From an uncultured Acinetobacter sp. (GTDB taxonomy: Bacteria; Pseudomonadota; Gammaproteobacteria; Pseudomonadales; Moraxellaceae): a stretch of 60,086 nucleotides of DNA. Below the pieces are notes generated by a model. The model saw only the letters and a program-made list of their open reading frames with translations. It was not told where the DNA came from and did not search any database. The stretch covers positions 1 to 60,086 of the forward strand of contig NZ_CANLSL010000018.1 of assembly GCF_947493735.1 (NCBI RefSeq), in the 5' to 3' direction. Positions 47,503 through 58,500 of the stretch are shown here, piece after piece. Each line of letters begins with the position of its first letter. Positions within the stretch are counted from its first letter, which is position 1. The position numbers and the translations under genes are program-made.

Positions 47503-48099
47503 ATGTTAATCAGAAAGTTATTTAAGTTTGAAAATGCGCATATCGTCCGCAACTGTAGTTCAGATCGTTGCAAACGCTCGATTCATGGACACAGTTATAA
47601 GGTCGAGGTATTGTTGCAAGCGAATCGCCTTGATCATGGGCAGATGGTGTATGACTTTGGTTTGATGAAAGGCATTATTAAAGACTTAATTGATAGTTTT
47701 GACCATGCGATTACCTTTTGGGATAAAGACGATGCAGACTACGTTGCTTCATGCAAAAAATTTAGTGCACGTTGGATTGCCTTACCTGTATCGCCTTCGG
47801 CAGAGCAGTTTTCTCGAGTGTTTTTCTTCCTCGTTGATGCGGTGCTCAAACATACCAATATGCAAAATGGCGAAGGCGATGTCACATTGCATTCGGTGAT
47901 CGTGCATGAAACCGATACAGGCTATGCGCAGTGCTTCCGTGAAGATATTGAAAATGTGCAAATGGGCGAGTTATCCCTTACAGAAATCGTCTTCTCCGAA
48001 CAAGTGAAAAGTGAGTGGGCAATGCCTGATATGTACGATCGCTTAAAAAATGGTGATTTGTTTGACAATCCTACAGTCGATTTGCAGGTCAAGGTTTAA
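47503..48099 (+). CDS. 6-carboxytetrahydropterin synthase (QueD/PTPS family)
   Basis: 198 residues of the 6-pyruvoyl-tetrahydropterin synthase fold. Zinc ligands are in FENAHIV and the IHGHSYKVEV pair. The Cys of CSSDRCKRSIHGH is a candidate catalytic residue, DHAITFWDKDD holds the second catalytic site, and HETDTGYAQC has the substrate Glu. QueD makes the queuosine precursor CPH4. The protein is longer than E. coli QueD (121 residues) because of an internal insert and a C-terminal extension, so a related pterin reaction is possible. The other queuosine genes are not adjacent. Confidence 0.85.
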   Translation: MLIRKLFKFENAHIVRNCSSDRCKRSIHGHSYKVEVLLQANRLDHGQMVYDFGLMKGIIKDLIDSFDHAITFWDKDDADYVASCKKFSARWIALPVSPSAEQFSRVFFFLVDAVLKHTNMQNGEGDVTLHSVIVHETDTGYAQCFREDIENVQMGELSLTEIVFSEQVKSEWAMPDMYDRLKNGDLFDNPTVDLQVKV

Positions 48100-48300
48100 T
48101 ATAGATACAACGAAAAGTATCTTTCTTTAGATGTAAATTGATTAGAAAATACGAGATTAATTTGTGCTATGTTAAAAAATTGCTTAAATTAACATCACTT
48201 TGCAAGGATTCATCAGCTCGATTTTAATTGTTCAATGTCTGAGATTGATACGCAACATCTGCGCTAAAAATACCAATTTTAAAATTAGGGATAGTCATTC

Positions 48301-49047
48301 ATGCAGGATAGTGGGGTCGCTGATCTTCAAAATATTAGCACTGATGAACAGCATCAATCACGTTTGGCTCGTGTAAAAATAGATGACAGTTGGAAGTTGC
48401 CTTTGGCAGATTTTCTGCTTGGCGATACGATGCAAAATCTGCGAAATTTTTTAGCAGAAGCACAGCAAGACCAACAAATCGTTTATCCACCGAATGCACA
48501 AATTTTTCGTGCGTTGAATGACACACCACTTGATCAAGTCAAAGCAGTGATTTTGGGTCAAGATCCTTATCATGGTGTAGGTCAGGCGAATGGGCTAAGT
48601 TTTTCAGTTAATAAGGGTATTGATCTACCACCTTCACTGCGCAATATTTACCACGAATTACGAACAGACTTAGGGATTTCACCGCCTGCGCATGGCGATC
48701 TGAGTAAATGGGCTGAGCAAGGTGTGTTATTACTGAATAGCGTACTTACCGTTGAGCAAGCGAAGCCGACCTCACACCAAAAGCAAGGTTGGGAGCAGTT
48801 TACCGATGCGGTGATTGATGTGATTAATGAACATCGTCAATCTGTGGTCTTTATTCTATGGGGGGCTTATGCACAGCGTAAAGGGCAACGTATTGATAGT
48901 AATAAACATTTGGTATTAAAAGCAGCACATCCATCGCCATTGTCAGCAAATCGAGGCGGATTTTTTGGCTGTAAAGTATTTTCAAAAACGAATCATTATC
49001 TTCAATCTCAAGGCATTGCGCCAATCGACTGGCAACTCGACGCATAA
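48301..49047 (+). CDS. ung: Uracil-DNA glycosylase
   Basis: Family 1 UDG, which removes uracil from DNA in base excision repair. It is 248 residues. The catalytic Asp is in [18 protein letters not shown] and the catalytic His in [22 protein letters not shown]. The opening ~30 residues are a variable lead. AGGGA precedes the ATG. The next gene starts 15 bases on, so co-transcription is likely. Confidence 0.97.
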   Translation: MQDSGVADLQNISTDEQHQSRLARVKIDDSWKLPLADFLLGDTMQNLRNFLAEAQQDQQIVYPPNAQIFRALNDTPLDQVKAVILGQDPYHGVGQANGLSFSVNKGIDLPPSLRNIYHELRTDLGISPPAHGDLSKWAEQGVLLLNSVLTVEQAKPTSHQKQGWEQFTDAVIDVINEHRQSVVFILWGAYAQRKGQRIDSNKHLVLKAAHPSPLSANRGGFFGCKVFSKTNHYLQSQGIAPIDWQLDA

Positions 49048-49062
49048 CGGAATATTGACATC

Positions 49063-50181
49063 ATGACTGACTATATCAATCACCCTGATATTTTAGTAGA
49101 AGAACTGAAAAATGGCTGGTGGGCGGTGCGTTTGAATCGCCCAAAGTCGTTGCACGCATTGGATGAGCAGATCGTTATTGCTTTGCATTCGATTTTTGAA
49201 TATTTGCATAACAATGATGCAGTCAAAGCAGTGTGGTTTGATTCTACTACGCCGAAAGCATTCTGTGCGGGCGGTGATGTGCGTAAGTTGCGCCAATTGG
49301 TGATTAATGAAGAAGTCGAGCAAGCCAAAGCATTCTTTCACCATGAATATGCGTTAGATCGACTGCTGCATCATTATGTCAAGCCTGTTGTGGTCTGGGG
49401 TGAAGGTTATGTGATGGGGGGTGGGCTTGGTTTATTTATGGCTGCACCATTTCGATTGGTGACACCACATTCACGCCTTGCAATGCCTGAGATTAATATT
49501 GGTTTATACCCTGATGTCGGGGCGACACGTTTTCTTGCGGATCGTGGTGCGATTGGCTTGTTTATTGGAATGACTGGTTCGATCATGACAGCAGCAGGTG
49601 CGTATAGTATTGGTTGGGCAACGCATGTCTGTGAACAAGGTCGTGAGAATGTACTTGGGCGTTTGACTCATATTCGTTGGCAAGATTATCCTGCGGGGGA
49701 CTATCGTGCAATCGAAGATACTTTGAATAGTTTGCATCGTCCGCTTGCTGCTGGCCCTTTGCAGGATTCACTCGATGTGATTCATAGCGTGTGTCGTGGT
49801 TCAGATTTTATGCAAGATGTACAAGCCATCAAAGGGCTGGCAACTGCACGTAGTGATTGGCTCCGTCAAGCCAGTGAAAACTTGAGCAATGGCTCACCAA
49901 CCACAGCTGCGATCACGTGGCTATTGTGGCAGTGGGCGAAACAACATCGGTCTTGGGATGATGTCTTTACCTTAGAAGAAGAAATATCTGCATGGAAAAT
50001 TCAGCATGCAGACTTTATCGAAGGTGTACGTGCTCGTTTGGTGGATAAAGATCTGCAACCTGATTGGCAAGTACAAGATTATCAAAATATTCGAGATCTT
50101 TTCCCAAGCGCAGTGCCTCGAAGTGCGCAGATTGATAGCTGGAATGCGTTGCTTCGTCAATATGGTATTTTGTCAGACTAA
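49063..50181 (+). CDS. Enoyl-CoA hydratase/isomerase family protein (3-hydroxyisobutyryl-CoA hydrolase type)
   Basis: 372 residues of the crotonase superfamily. The oxyanion-hole segments FCAGGDVRKL (about 68) and GEGYVMGGGLGL (about 113) and the PEINIGLYPDVGAT stretch are intact. The length and the acidic C-terminal half fit the 3-hydroxyisobutyryl-CoA hydrolase branch of valine breakdown better than the 260-residue hydratases. No other valine genes are next to it, so the substrate is inferred from family only. Confidence 0.87.
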   Translation: MTDYINHPDILVEELKNGWWAVRLNRPKSLHALDEQIVIALHSIFEYLHNNDAVKAVWFDSTTPKAFCAGGDVRKLRQLVINEEVEQAKAFFHHEYALDRLLHHYVKPVVVWGEGYVMGGGLGLFMAAPFRLVTPHSRLAMPEINIGLYPDVGATRFLADRGAIGLFIGMTGSIMTAAGAYSIGWATHVCEQGRENVLGRLTHIRWQDYPAGDYRAIEDTLNSLHRPLAAGPLQDSLDVIHSVCRGSDFMQDVQAIKGLATARSDWLRQASENLSNGSPTTAAITWLLWQWAKQHRSWDDVFTLEEEISAWKIQHADFIEGVRARLVDKDLQPDWQVQDYQNIRDLFPSAVPRSAQIDSWNALLRQYGILSD

Positions 50182-50210
50182 GCGTAGCTTTTAGTCGTAT
50201 AGTTTTATGT

Positions 50211-50717
50211 ATGCAAGATATTGAATTAAACCAAAGTATTGATGAGCAATGGATGCAACTTGCCTTAGCGCAAGCCAAGCTTGCTGAAGCACAAGGTGAA
50301 GTGCCAGTAGGTGCGGTGATCGTGCATCAAGGTCAAGTGATTGGTCAGGGGTTTAATTGTCCAATTACAACCAATGATCCAACTGCACATGCTGAAATTC
50401 AAGCGATTCGTAATGCTTGTCAAAACTTGCAAAACTATAGACTGCCTGAAGGCTCAACCTTATATGTGACTCTAGAGCCTTGTACGCAATGCGTTGGTGC
50501 ATTGGTACATGCGAGAATTGGTCGAGTGATATTTGCAGCAACAGAACCCAGAGCAGGTTCTTTGATCAGTGCAAGACAGTTAATGAGTGATGGTTTTTAC
50601 AATCACTTTTTTACCTTTGAAGGTGGGTGTCTAGCAGTTCAGTCAGCTGAGCTACTTCGACAATTTTTTAAAACTCGCCGTCAGCATAGCCAAACAAACA
50701 GCAAAATAAAACCGTAG
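50211..50717 (+). CDS. tadA: tRNA-specific adenosine deaminase
   Basis: TadA makes inosine at the wobble base of tRNA-Arg(ACG). It is 168 residues. Zinc and catalytic residues are HAE in THAEI (here TAHAEIQAIR) and PCTQC in LEPCTQCVGALVHARI. The spacing between the two motifs is normal. The start is an ATG with a weak ribosome-binding site, 29 bases after the previous stop. Confidence 0.94.
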   Translation: MQDIELNQSIDEQWMQLALAQAKLAEAQGEVPVGAVIVHQGQVIGQGFNCPITTNDPTAHAEIQAIRNACQNLQNYRLPEGSTLYVTLEPCTQCVGALVHARIGRVIFAATEPRAGSLISARQLMSDGFYNHFFTFEGGCLAVQSAELLRQFFKTRRQHSQTNSKIKP

Positions 50718-50760
50718 AATGAATTGATTATTGCCTAAATCTATTTGAAGGAATAATGTA

Positions 50761-51210
50761 ATGACAAAGAAAACGTCAAAAATGATCGTGATTGAACAAA
50801 AGTTTAATCGACCAGTTGCTGAAGTCTTTGAAGTGTTATCAAAGCATGCTTCATATAATCGCATTTTTAAGCCGATCCAGGTAGTACGAATCAAAGATGC
50901 TACTGATCCACAGCGTCCTGATGGTGTCGGTTCTGTTCGTAAAATGGGGCTTGGTTTGGTCAAACCAATTCAAGAGCAGATCACCAAGCTTGTACCCAAC
51001 GAGTTGATCGAATATAAAATTATCAAAAATCCATTGGTTCGGCATCATCTTGGGCGTCTGACGTTTACAGCACTTGATGATCAGACCTCGCAATTGGTGT
51101 ATAGCATTGAATTTGATGGTAGAATTCCATTTTCGAGTTTGATTATTTTATCGCAATTAAAACTTGCTGTAGGGCGTGGTATGGCAAGTTTGGCAAAATC
51201 AATGCGATAA
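50761..51210 (+). CDS. SRPBCC (START-like) family protein
   Basis: 149 residues. The opening [22 protein letters not shown] and the later [27 protein letters not shown] are typical of the ligand-binding Bet v1-like fold of polyketide-cyclase/SRPBCC proteins. GAAGGA precedes the ATG. The ligand is unknown. It ends 31 bases before cmk. Confidence 0.82.
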   Translation: MTKKTSKMIVIEQKFNRPVAEVFEVLSKHASYNRIFKPIQVVRIKDATDPQRPDGVGSVRKMGLGLVKPIQEQITKLVPNELIEYKIIKNPLVRHHLGRLTFTALDDQTSQLVYSIEFDGRIPFSSLIILSQLKLAVGRGMASLAKSMR

Positions 51211-51241
51211 TTCGATTTGTCTCCTTATTTTTGGATTTTGC

Positions 51242-51925
51242 ATGTCTATACACATTATTACCATTGATGGCCCGAGCGGCTCAGGTAAAGGAACTTTAGC
51301 CACGATGCTTGCTGAGCATTATGGTTATCATCTGCTTGATTCTGGGGCGATTTATCGTTTATTGGGTTTGAGTTTGTATCAGCGCCAACTTTTGGACCAA
51401 TTGGATACTGCGCTCGAACAATGTGTAGATGTGGCAAAAAATTTAACCATTGAATTTCTTCCAAGTGTCGACGGCATTCGTGTACTGCTCGATGGGCAGG
51501 ATGTTACAGCACAAATTCGCACCGAAGAAGTGGGTGCATTTGCATCGAAAGTTGCCGCTATTCCTGCGCTTCGGGAGGCATTATTGCAACGTCAAAAAGA
51601 TTTTGCACAATTCCCAGGTTTGATTGCTGATGGTCGTGACATGGCGACTACGGTTTTTCCAGATGCGATTGCCAAAATCTATCTCACTGCTTCAGCACAA
51701 TCACGTGCCGAACGCCGTGTAAAACAGTTGCAAGGTATGGGGGTTGATGCTAAAATAGATGCCATTTTAGCCAACATCGAAGCACGTGATAAGCGTGATA
51801 TGGAGCGTACGGTTGCGCCACTTAAGCCTGCCGACGATGCCAAAGTGATTGATAGTTCAGCATTATCTATCGAGCAAGTGTTCGAGGAAATGCGCCAATA
51901 TATTGATCAGCAACTCGCTCATTAA
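51242..51925 (+). CDS. cmk: Cytidylate kinase
   Basis: Cmk phosphorylates CMP and dCMP. 227 residues from the ATG at 51242; the 22-codon upstream extension overlaps the preceding gene and is not needed. P-loop GPSGSGKGT is near residue 10 and the substrate-binding RDMATTVFP near 135. It stands directly before rpsA, the widespread cmk-rpsA-ihfB order. Confidence 0.96.
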   Translation: MSIHIITIDGPSGSGKGTLATMLAEHYGYHLLDSGAIYRLLGLSLYQRQLLDQLDTALEQCVDVAKNLTIEFLPSVDGIRVLLDGQDVTAQIRTEEVGAFASKVAAIPALREALLQRQKDFAQFPGLIADGRDMATTVFPDAIAKIYLTASAQSRAERRVKQLQGMGVDAKIDAILANIEARDKRDMERTVAPLKPADDAKVIDSSALSIEQVFEEMRQYIDQQLAH

Positions 51926-52057
51926 GCACGATTTCAGTGTTTGCTAATACATATTTAAATCAAGTTTTAGATTTGACGGTCAGTACTATGTCAAATTTGA
52001 AACTCAACGAAACCGCTCTTGAACTGATCCAAGGCGCTATTTATTACTAGGTATATC

Positions 52058-53743
52058 ATGACCGAATCTTTTGCAGCCCTCTTTGAAGAAAGTGAATTAA
52101 ATCTCAACGTCGAAAAGGGTGCAGTCATCCAAGGTGTTGTTGTTAGTATTGATGACGACTGGGTAACCGTTGACACAGGTCTTAAATCTGAAGGCGTTGT
52201 GGCTCGTGCTGAGTTCTTGAATGAACAACGTGAGCTTGAAGTTGCTGTTGGAGACAACGTAGATGTTGTTGTTGAAGCACTTGACAATGGTATGGGTCAA
52301 ACTGTTTTATCACGTGAAAAAGCAAAACGTGCTGAAACTTGGACGAAACTTGAAAAAATCTTTGAAGATGGTGAAATCGTTACAGGTCTCATCTCTGGTA
52401 AAGTTAAAGGTGGTTTCACTGTTGACATCGGTCCAGTTCGTGCATTCTTGCCAGGTTCATTGGTTGACACTCGTCCAATCCGTGATACAACGCACCTTGA
52501 AGGCAAAGAGCTAGAGTTCAAAGTCATCAAATTAGATGCAAAACGTAACAACGTTGTTGTATCTCGTCGTGCTGTGATGGAAGCTGAATCTTCAGCTGAT
52601 CGTGAAGCATTGCTTTCTCAACTTGAGGAAGGTCAAACTGTTACAGGTACAATTAAGAACCTTACTGAATACGGTGCGTTCGTTGACCTAGGCGGTATTG
52701 ATGGTCTACTACATATCACAGATATGGCTTGGAAGCGTATCAAGCATCCATCAGAAGTGGTAGAAGTTGGTCAAGAAGTGACTGTTAAAGTCCTTAAGTT
52801 TGACAAAGACCGTAACCGTGTATCTTTGGGCTTGAAGCAATTGGGTCAAGATCCTTGGATGGAAATCATGAGTCGTTATCCAAAAGGCTCTATCGTGAAA
52901 GCACGTGTAACGAACTTAACTGACTACGGTTGCTTCGCAGAAATTGCTGAAGGCGTAGAAGGTCTTGTTCACGTTTCAGAAATGGATCACACCAACAAAA
53001 ACATTCACCCATCTAAAGTTGTTCAGATCGGTGATGAAGTTGATGTGATGGTTCTTGAAGTTGACGAAGAGCGTCGTCGTATTTCTCTTGGTATCAAACA
53101 AACTCGTGCTAACCCATGGGAAGAGTTTGCGAAAAACAATGAGAAAGGCAACAAAGTATCTGGTTCAATCAAGTCAATCACTGACTTTGGTATCTTCATC
53201 GGTCTTGATGGCGGTATCGACGGTCTAGTTCACTTATCTGATATTTCTTGGAATGAGTCTGGTGAAGATGCGATCCGTCGTTATAAGAAAGGTGACACTG
53301 TAGAAGCTGTGATCTTGTCTGTAGACGCTGAAGGCAACCGTATCAGCTTAGGTGTTAAGCAATTGAACAGCGATCCGTTCAATGATTTCTTAGCTGCTAA
53401 CGAACGTGGTGCTTTGGTTAAAGGCACTGTGACTGCTGTTGATGCGAAAGGTGCAACTGTGAAATTGGCTGACGAAGTTGAGGCACAGTTGAAAGCATCT
53501 GAAATCAACCGTGATCGCGTTGAAGATGCGACTAAGTTCTTAGAAGTTGGTCAAGAAGTTGAAGCGAAGATCATCAATGTAGATCGTAAATCACGTTCTA
53601 TCAACTTGTCGATCAAAGCAAAAGACGAAGCTGAAGAGAAAGAAGCATTGAACAATGCACGTCAAGCAGCTGCACAAGCTGGTGGCGATGCAAATGGTCC
53701 AAAAACTTTGGGCGATTTGATCAAAGCAGCTCAAAACAAGTAA
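52058..53743 (+). CDS. rpsA: 30S ribosomal protein S1
   Basis: S1 helps mRNA bind the 30S subunit. 561 residues with six S1 (OB-fold) repeats from about residue 20 to 530, each recognisable by G-F-V-D/G-L-H words ([43 protein letters not shown]). The sequence is very close to my memory of Acinetobacter S1. Codon use is the most biased in the window, as expected for a highly expressed gene. The ~130-base leader may carry the autoregulatory site known for S1. Confidence 0.97.
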   Translation: MTESFAALFEESELNLNVEKGAVIQGVVVSIDDDWVTVDTGLKSEGVVARAEFLNEQRELEVAVGDNVDVVVEALDNGMGQTVLSREKAKRAETWTKLEKIFEDGEIVTGLISGKVKGGFTVDIGPVRAFLPGSLVDTRPIRDTTHLEGKELEFKVIKLDAKRNNVVVSRRAVMEAESSADREALLSQLEEGQTVTGTIKNLTEYGAFVDLGGIDGLLHITDMAWKRIKHPSEVVEVGQEVTVKVLKFDKDRNRVSLGLKQLGQDPWMEIMSRYPKGSIVKARVTNLTDYGCFAEIAEGVEGLVHVSEMDHTNKNIHPSKVVQIGDEVDVMVLEVDEERRRISLGIKQTRANPWEEFAKNNEKGNKVSGSIKSITDFGIFIGLDGGIDGLVHLSDISWNESGEDAIRRYKKGDTVEAVILSVDAEGNRISLGVKQLNSDPFNDFLAANERGALVKGTVTAVDAKGATVKLADEVEAQLKASEINRDRVEDATKFLEVGQEVEAKIINVDRKSRSINLSIKAKDEAEEKEALNNARQAAAQAGGDANGPKTLGDLIKAAQNK

Positions 53744-53799
53744 GCTCAATTGACTTTTAGTTTGTTCATTTTTTACTAAAAGTTTATTGTTTTACTGTA

Positions 53800-53837
53800 A
53801 AAGGTGGCATTAGATACAATTCTAGTGCTACCTTTTT
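53800..53837 (+). terminator. Terminator of rpsA
   Basis: A 14-bp stem AAGGTGGCATTAGA / TCTAGTGCTACCTT (two wobbles) with a six-base loop and five T. A weaker stem ACTTTTAGT / ACTAAAAGT lies just before it at 53753-53783. Confidence 0.88.
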
Positions 53838-53892
53838 GTATTTAAACAGGTTATTATTTAAATCAGATAAGTGAACATGGAGATGGGATCTC

Positions 53893-54198
53893 ATGACAAC
53901 GGAAGCTTTAAATAAGTCTGATTTAATTGTTAAAATTTCAGAAAAGAACCCGCATTTGGCTGAGCCATTGGTCGAAGATGCAATTAAAATCATGATTGAT
54001 CATATGATCGAAGCATTATCAAATAATCAGCGCATTGAAATTCGTGGTTTTGGTAGCTTTGCATTACACCATCGTCAGCCACGAATGGGACGCAATCCTA
54101 AAACAGGTGAAAAAGTCCAGGTTGCAGCAAAAGCTGTACCACACTTTAAGCCAGGTAAAGCTTTACGTGATGCAGTCAATGAGCAGGCAGGCAAGTAA
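53893..54198 (+). CDS. ihfB: Integration host factor subunit beta
   Basis: IhfB, with IhfA, bends DNA sharply at specific sites in replication, recombination and transcription. It is 101 residues, with MTTEALNKSDLI replacing the usual MTKSELI. The HU/IHF signature GFGSFALHHRQPRMGRNPKTG is intact, with the intercalating Pro in the arm. It has its own start signals after a strong rpsA terminator. Confidence 0.95.
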   Translation: MTTEALNKSDLIVKISEKNPHLAEPLVEDAIKIMIDHMIEALSNNQRIEIRGFGSFALHHRQPRMGRNPKTGEKVQVAAKAVPHFKPGKALRDAVNEQAGK

Positions 54199-54334
54199 TT
54201 CGATTTAACATCCAAACTTTAAATGCGTCGTTTTAGAGTAAATCATAAAATGACATCACCTTGATCTATAAGGTCTTTTGCATTTTTGAAGTTTGATGTA
54301 GAATCAAATAGTTATTAAAAATAAGGAATAAATC

Positions 54335-54688
54335 ATGCGTATTTTTTTAATTGCGCTGACAATTGCAATATTTGCATATGCTTTGGGCTTGGTTTTACAA
54401 AATCCTGACGAGCTACCAGTCAACTTAATTTTTATTGAAGTGCCTGCAATGCGATTGGGTTTATTACTTTTATTGACACTCGTATTGGGCATTGTATTAG
54501 GTTTACTTCTACTGTCGATTAAAGTGATTCAAAAAGGATGGGAAATCAAACGCTTGCGTAAAGACATTGATTATTTGCGTAAACAGCAAATTCAATCGGC
54601 ACAAAATGCCGCAGCTGAAGCTGCCGCGGCAGCAAGGCATGAAAAAACCGTATTAGATATTAACGCAAATGAAAAAAGCCCTTTATAA
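54335..54688 (+). CDS. lapA: LapA (DUF1049) membrane protein
   Basis: 117 residues, two membrane helices (6-26 and 42-68), then a basic, coiled-coil-prone Gln/Ala-rich tail. In E. coli, LapA pairs with LapB to control LpxC and so lipopolysaccharide synthesis. Here no lapB lies between lapA and pyrF, although it does in E. coli. AAGGA precedes the ATG. The terminator hairpin overlaps the last codons and the stop. Confidence 0.87.
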   Translation: MRIFLIALTIAIFAYALGLVLQNPDELPVNLIFIEVPAMRLGLLLLLTLVLGIVLGLLLLSIKVIQKGWEIKRLRKDIDYLRKQQIQSAQNAAAEAAAAARHEKTVLDINANEKSPL

Positions 54689-54703
54689 TGGGCTTTTTTT
54701 TCG
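54672..54703 (+). terminator. Terminator overlapping the 3' end of lapA
   Basis: A perfect stem AAAAAAGCCC / GGGCTTTTTT with an eight-base loop that contains the lapA stop codon, ending in a T-run. The coding end and the terminator are the same sequence. Confidence 0.92.
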
Positions 54704-54751
54704 TGTATTGATTTTATAACTCATTTTGATGGACTGTTAGAGGTTTAAGTT

Positions 54752-55432
54752 TTGAGTATTATTGTTGCCCTAGATGCAAAAAGCCAAGATCAAGCATTAG
54801 CGATGGTGGATCAACTGGATCCAAAGCAATGCCGTGTTAAGGTCGGTAAAGAGTTATTTACCCACGCCGGTCCTGATGTCATCAAAGCTCTACATCAACG
54901 TGGCTTTGAGGTTTTTTTAGATTTAAAATTTCATGATATTCCAAATACAGCTGCACAGGCGGTTTTGGCAGCAGCTGATCTAGGCGTATGGATGGTGAAT
55001 GTGCATGCCAGTGGCGGGCGAAAAATGATGCAAACTTGTGCTGATCGTTTAGCACAACATCAACATAATACAAAGCTTATTGCTGTGACGATACTGACCT
55101 CCATGGGTCGTGAGGATTTGCTCGACATTGGCTTAGATATTGATCCGCAAGAGCAAGTTTTACGACTAGCAAAACTCACCCATGATTGTGGTTTAGATGG
55201 TGTGGTGTGTTCAGCGCAAGAAGCAAAAATGCTACGTGCCGAAATTGGTGCAGATTTTGAATTAGTGACCCCTGGGATTCGTCCAGTCGGGAGTAGTGCA
55301 GATGATCAAAAACGGATTGTGACACCAGTGCAAGCAATGCAAGATGGTGTAACACATTTAGTGATTGGGCGTCCAATTACTCAGGCAGAAAATCCGAAAC
55401 AAGTATTGAATGATATTTTTGTAAGCATTTAA
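54752..55432 (+). CDS. pyrF: Orotidine 5'-phosphate decarboxylase
   Basis: PyrF makes UMP in pyrimidine synthesis. It is 226 residues. It starts at a TTG (54752) with GAGG at good spacing; no ATG is available at this position. The catalytic Lys/Asp motif is [10 protein letters not shown], and the C-terminal TPGIRP and [10 protein letters not shown] contact the phosphate. Identity is secure. Confidence 0.95.
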   Translation: MSIIVALDAKSQDQALAMVDQLDPKQCRVKVGKELFTHAGPDVIKALHQRGFEVFLDLKFHDIPNTAAQAVLAAADLGVWMVNVHASGGRKMMQTCADRLAQHQHNTKLIAVTILTSMGREDLLDIGLDIDPQEQVLRLAKLTHDCGLDGVVCSAQEAKMLRAEIGADFELVTPGIRPVGSSADDQKRIVTPVQAMQDGVTHLVIGRPITQAENPKQVLNDIFVSI

Positions 55433-55551
55433 TCCTAAAATTTCACTGTATCAATTGTTGTAGGTGGTTGGTGCATGCGATCAATCGCCTTTTTCTTCGT
55501 ACTGAAAAATGCTAGCATACAGCGGTTTTCATTATTATTTTATTCAAAATT

Positions 55552-58500
55552 ATGTTGCTACAATCTGCGATCCAACAACTCAAATTATCTCAATTAAAAC
55601 AAGGAGAAAAGCGCTGGATTGGGCAGATACAAGGCTCAATTGGTAGCTTACTACTCAGTGAAATTGCACAGCAACATGACAAGCTGATCGTCGTCATTGC
55701 TCGCAATCATCAACATCTTGCGCAGCTCGAAAGTGAAATCGAATTTTATGGACAAAATGTCCATGTGTTTCCTGATTGGGAAACATTGCCTTATGACCGA
55801 TTGTCACCACACCAAGATATTATTTCTGAGCGATTGAGTTTGCTCACCAATATGCCAAAGTCGGGAATTGTCTTAATTTCTGCAACGACTTTGGCACAAC
55901 GTGTTGCACCACCGAGTTGGCTCTATGGTCAGCATTTCGATATTCGACAAGGTGAATCATTCGATGTCGAGCGTAAACGTGAGCAATTGATCGCCGCAGG
56001 TTATCATGCGGTAGATACCGTGTATGAGCATGGCGAGTTTGCGGTGCGTGGTAGTCTGATGGATATTTTTGCATCTGGACAAGATGCACCAGTGCGTATT
56101 GATTTGTTTGATGATGAAGTCGAAAGCCTACGTTTTTTTGATCCTGAAACACAGCGTACCATCGAAAAAATTGAGCAATTCCGAATCTTGCCAGCCAAAG
56201 AATTTCCACTCAAAGAAGGACGTAGTCTATTCCGTGATCGCTATGCCGAGCTATTTCCTGAGTCCAACCCAAAGCGTAATGCGATCTATCAAGATGTCAT
56301 GGATGGTCTTGCTAGTCCCGGTTTGGAGTATTATTTCCCACTGTTTTTTAGTGCAGAACAATTACAGCAAAGTACCTTTTTAGATTATGTGCCTTTAGAC
56401 AGTTTAATTGTCAATGAAACCCATCTTGAGCAAGATATAGGGCAGTTTTGGCAAGAAGTCGAACGACGCTATGACGATCGTAAATCGAATATTGATCAAC
56501 CGATCTTGCCGCCCGAGCAATTATTCGTGAATGCGTCGCAAATCGCACAACGACTCAATCAGCATCCACGAATCATCGTGAGCTTTGATGAGGCGACTGA
56601 TCGTGCAGGAACGATGAATTTAGAGGGTTTAACACCGCCAAAGTTAAGTGTCGATCATAAACTCGACGATCCGTTTAGCCATGTCAAACAATTTATTTCG
56701 GCACAAAAATACCCAGTGCTTTTGGTGGCAGAAAGTGCGGGTCGTCGTGAAGGATTAAAAGAATCGCTAAAAATGAATCAGCTCAAAGTGGTTGATTCAC
56801 TACAACAATTCTTAGATGAAAAATGTCAACTTGCCATTACCGATGCACCTTTAGAGCGTGGTTTATTATTGCCTGATCAATTGGCAATTATTACCGAAAG
56901 TCAGCTTTACGAACAACGAGTGATTCAGCGTCGTCGTAAGCATCAAAAAGAAGTGTCGGAAGAATTTTTAGTTCGCAGTTTAACCGAGCTATCCATTGGT
57001 GCGCCTGTGGTACATATTGATTATGGTGTTGGGCGTTATGCAGGGTTGGTGACTTTAGATATTGATGATCAAACCCATGAATTTTTACAGCTCAATTATG
57101 CGGATGATGCCAAAGTCTATGTCCCTGTGACCAATTTGCATCTGATTAGTCGCTTTAGTGGTGGTGATCCTGACCTTGCGCCACTGCATAAACTCGGCAC
57201 AGATCAATGGTCTAAGGCGAAGCGCAAAGCGTTAGAGCAAATCCATGATGTGGCTGCAGAACTTTTGCATATCCATGCACGTCGCCAAGCCAAGCCTGGT
57301 TTTGCTTTTGCCTTTGATGAGAGTTTATATCATCAATTCGTCAGTGGTTTTATATATGAAGAAACCTTGGATCAACACAATGCCATTACAGCGACATTAC
57401 ATGATATGCAACAAGCTCGTCCAATGGATCGTTTAGTGTGCGGTGATGTTGGTTTTGGTAAAACTGAAGTGGCGATGCGAGCCGCTTTTGTCGCTGCACA
57501 AAATGAAAAACAAGTAGCGGTGCTTGTGCCAACCACTTTGCTTGCACAGCAACATTATGAATCGTTTAAAGATCGTTTTGCCGATACTGCGATTCGTATC
57601 GAAGTGTTATCACGCTTTGGTACGAATAAATCACATCAAAAAATCATTGCCGATATTGCTGATGGCAAAGTAGATATCTTGATTGGCACACATAAAATTT
57701 TGCAAGAATCAGTACAATTTAAAAATTTGGGTTTAATGATTGTTGATGAGGAGCATCGTTTCGGTGTGCGTGATAAAGAGCGTATCAAAGCGATGCGTGC
57801 CGATGTCGATATGCTGACTTTGACGGCGACACCAATTCCACGAACGCTGAATATGGCATTTTCGGGAATGCGTGACTTATCCATTATTGCCACCCCACCT
57901 GCACGGCGCTTGGCGGTGAAAACCTTTGTCATGGATGAAACTGATGCGGTGATTAAAGAAGCCGTGCTTCGTGAATTACTGCGTGGCGGTCAAGTGTATT
58001 TTCTGCATAATGAAGTGGAAACGATTGAGCGTACTGCGGAAAATTTACGGGTACTTTTACCTGAAGCTCGTGTTGCTGTGGCGCATGGTCAGATGCGGGA
58101 AAAAGAACTCGAACACGTCATGCAACAGTTTTATCATAAGCAATACAATGTCTTAGTCTGCTCGACCATTATTGAAACTGGGATTGACGTGCCGAATGCC
58201 AATACCATTATTATCGAGCGAGCGGATAAACTTGGCTTGGCACAACTCCATCAATTGCGTGGTCGAGTGGGGCGTTCACATCATCAAGCTTATGCTTACT
58301 TACTTGTGCCATCGGTCAAACATCTGAAAGGTGATGCGGAAAAACGTCTGGATGCGATCCAACGTGCCAATACTTTGGGTGCAGGTTTTGTCCTTGCTAC
58401 AGAAGATTTAGAAATTCGTGGCGCAGGTGAATTACTCGGTGAACAACAAAGTGGCAGTATGCAAGCGATCGGTTATAGCTTGTATATGGAAATGTTGGAA

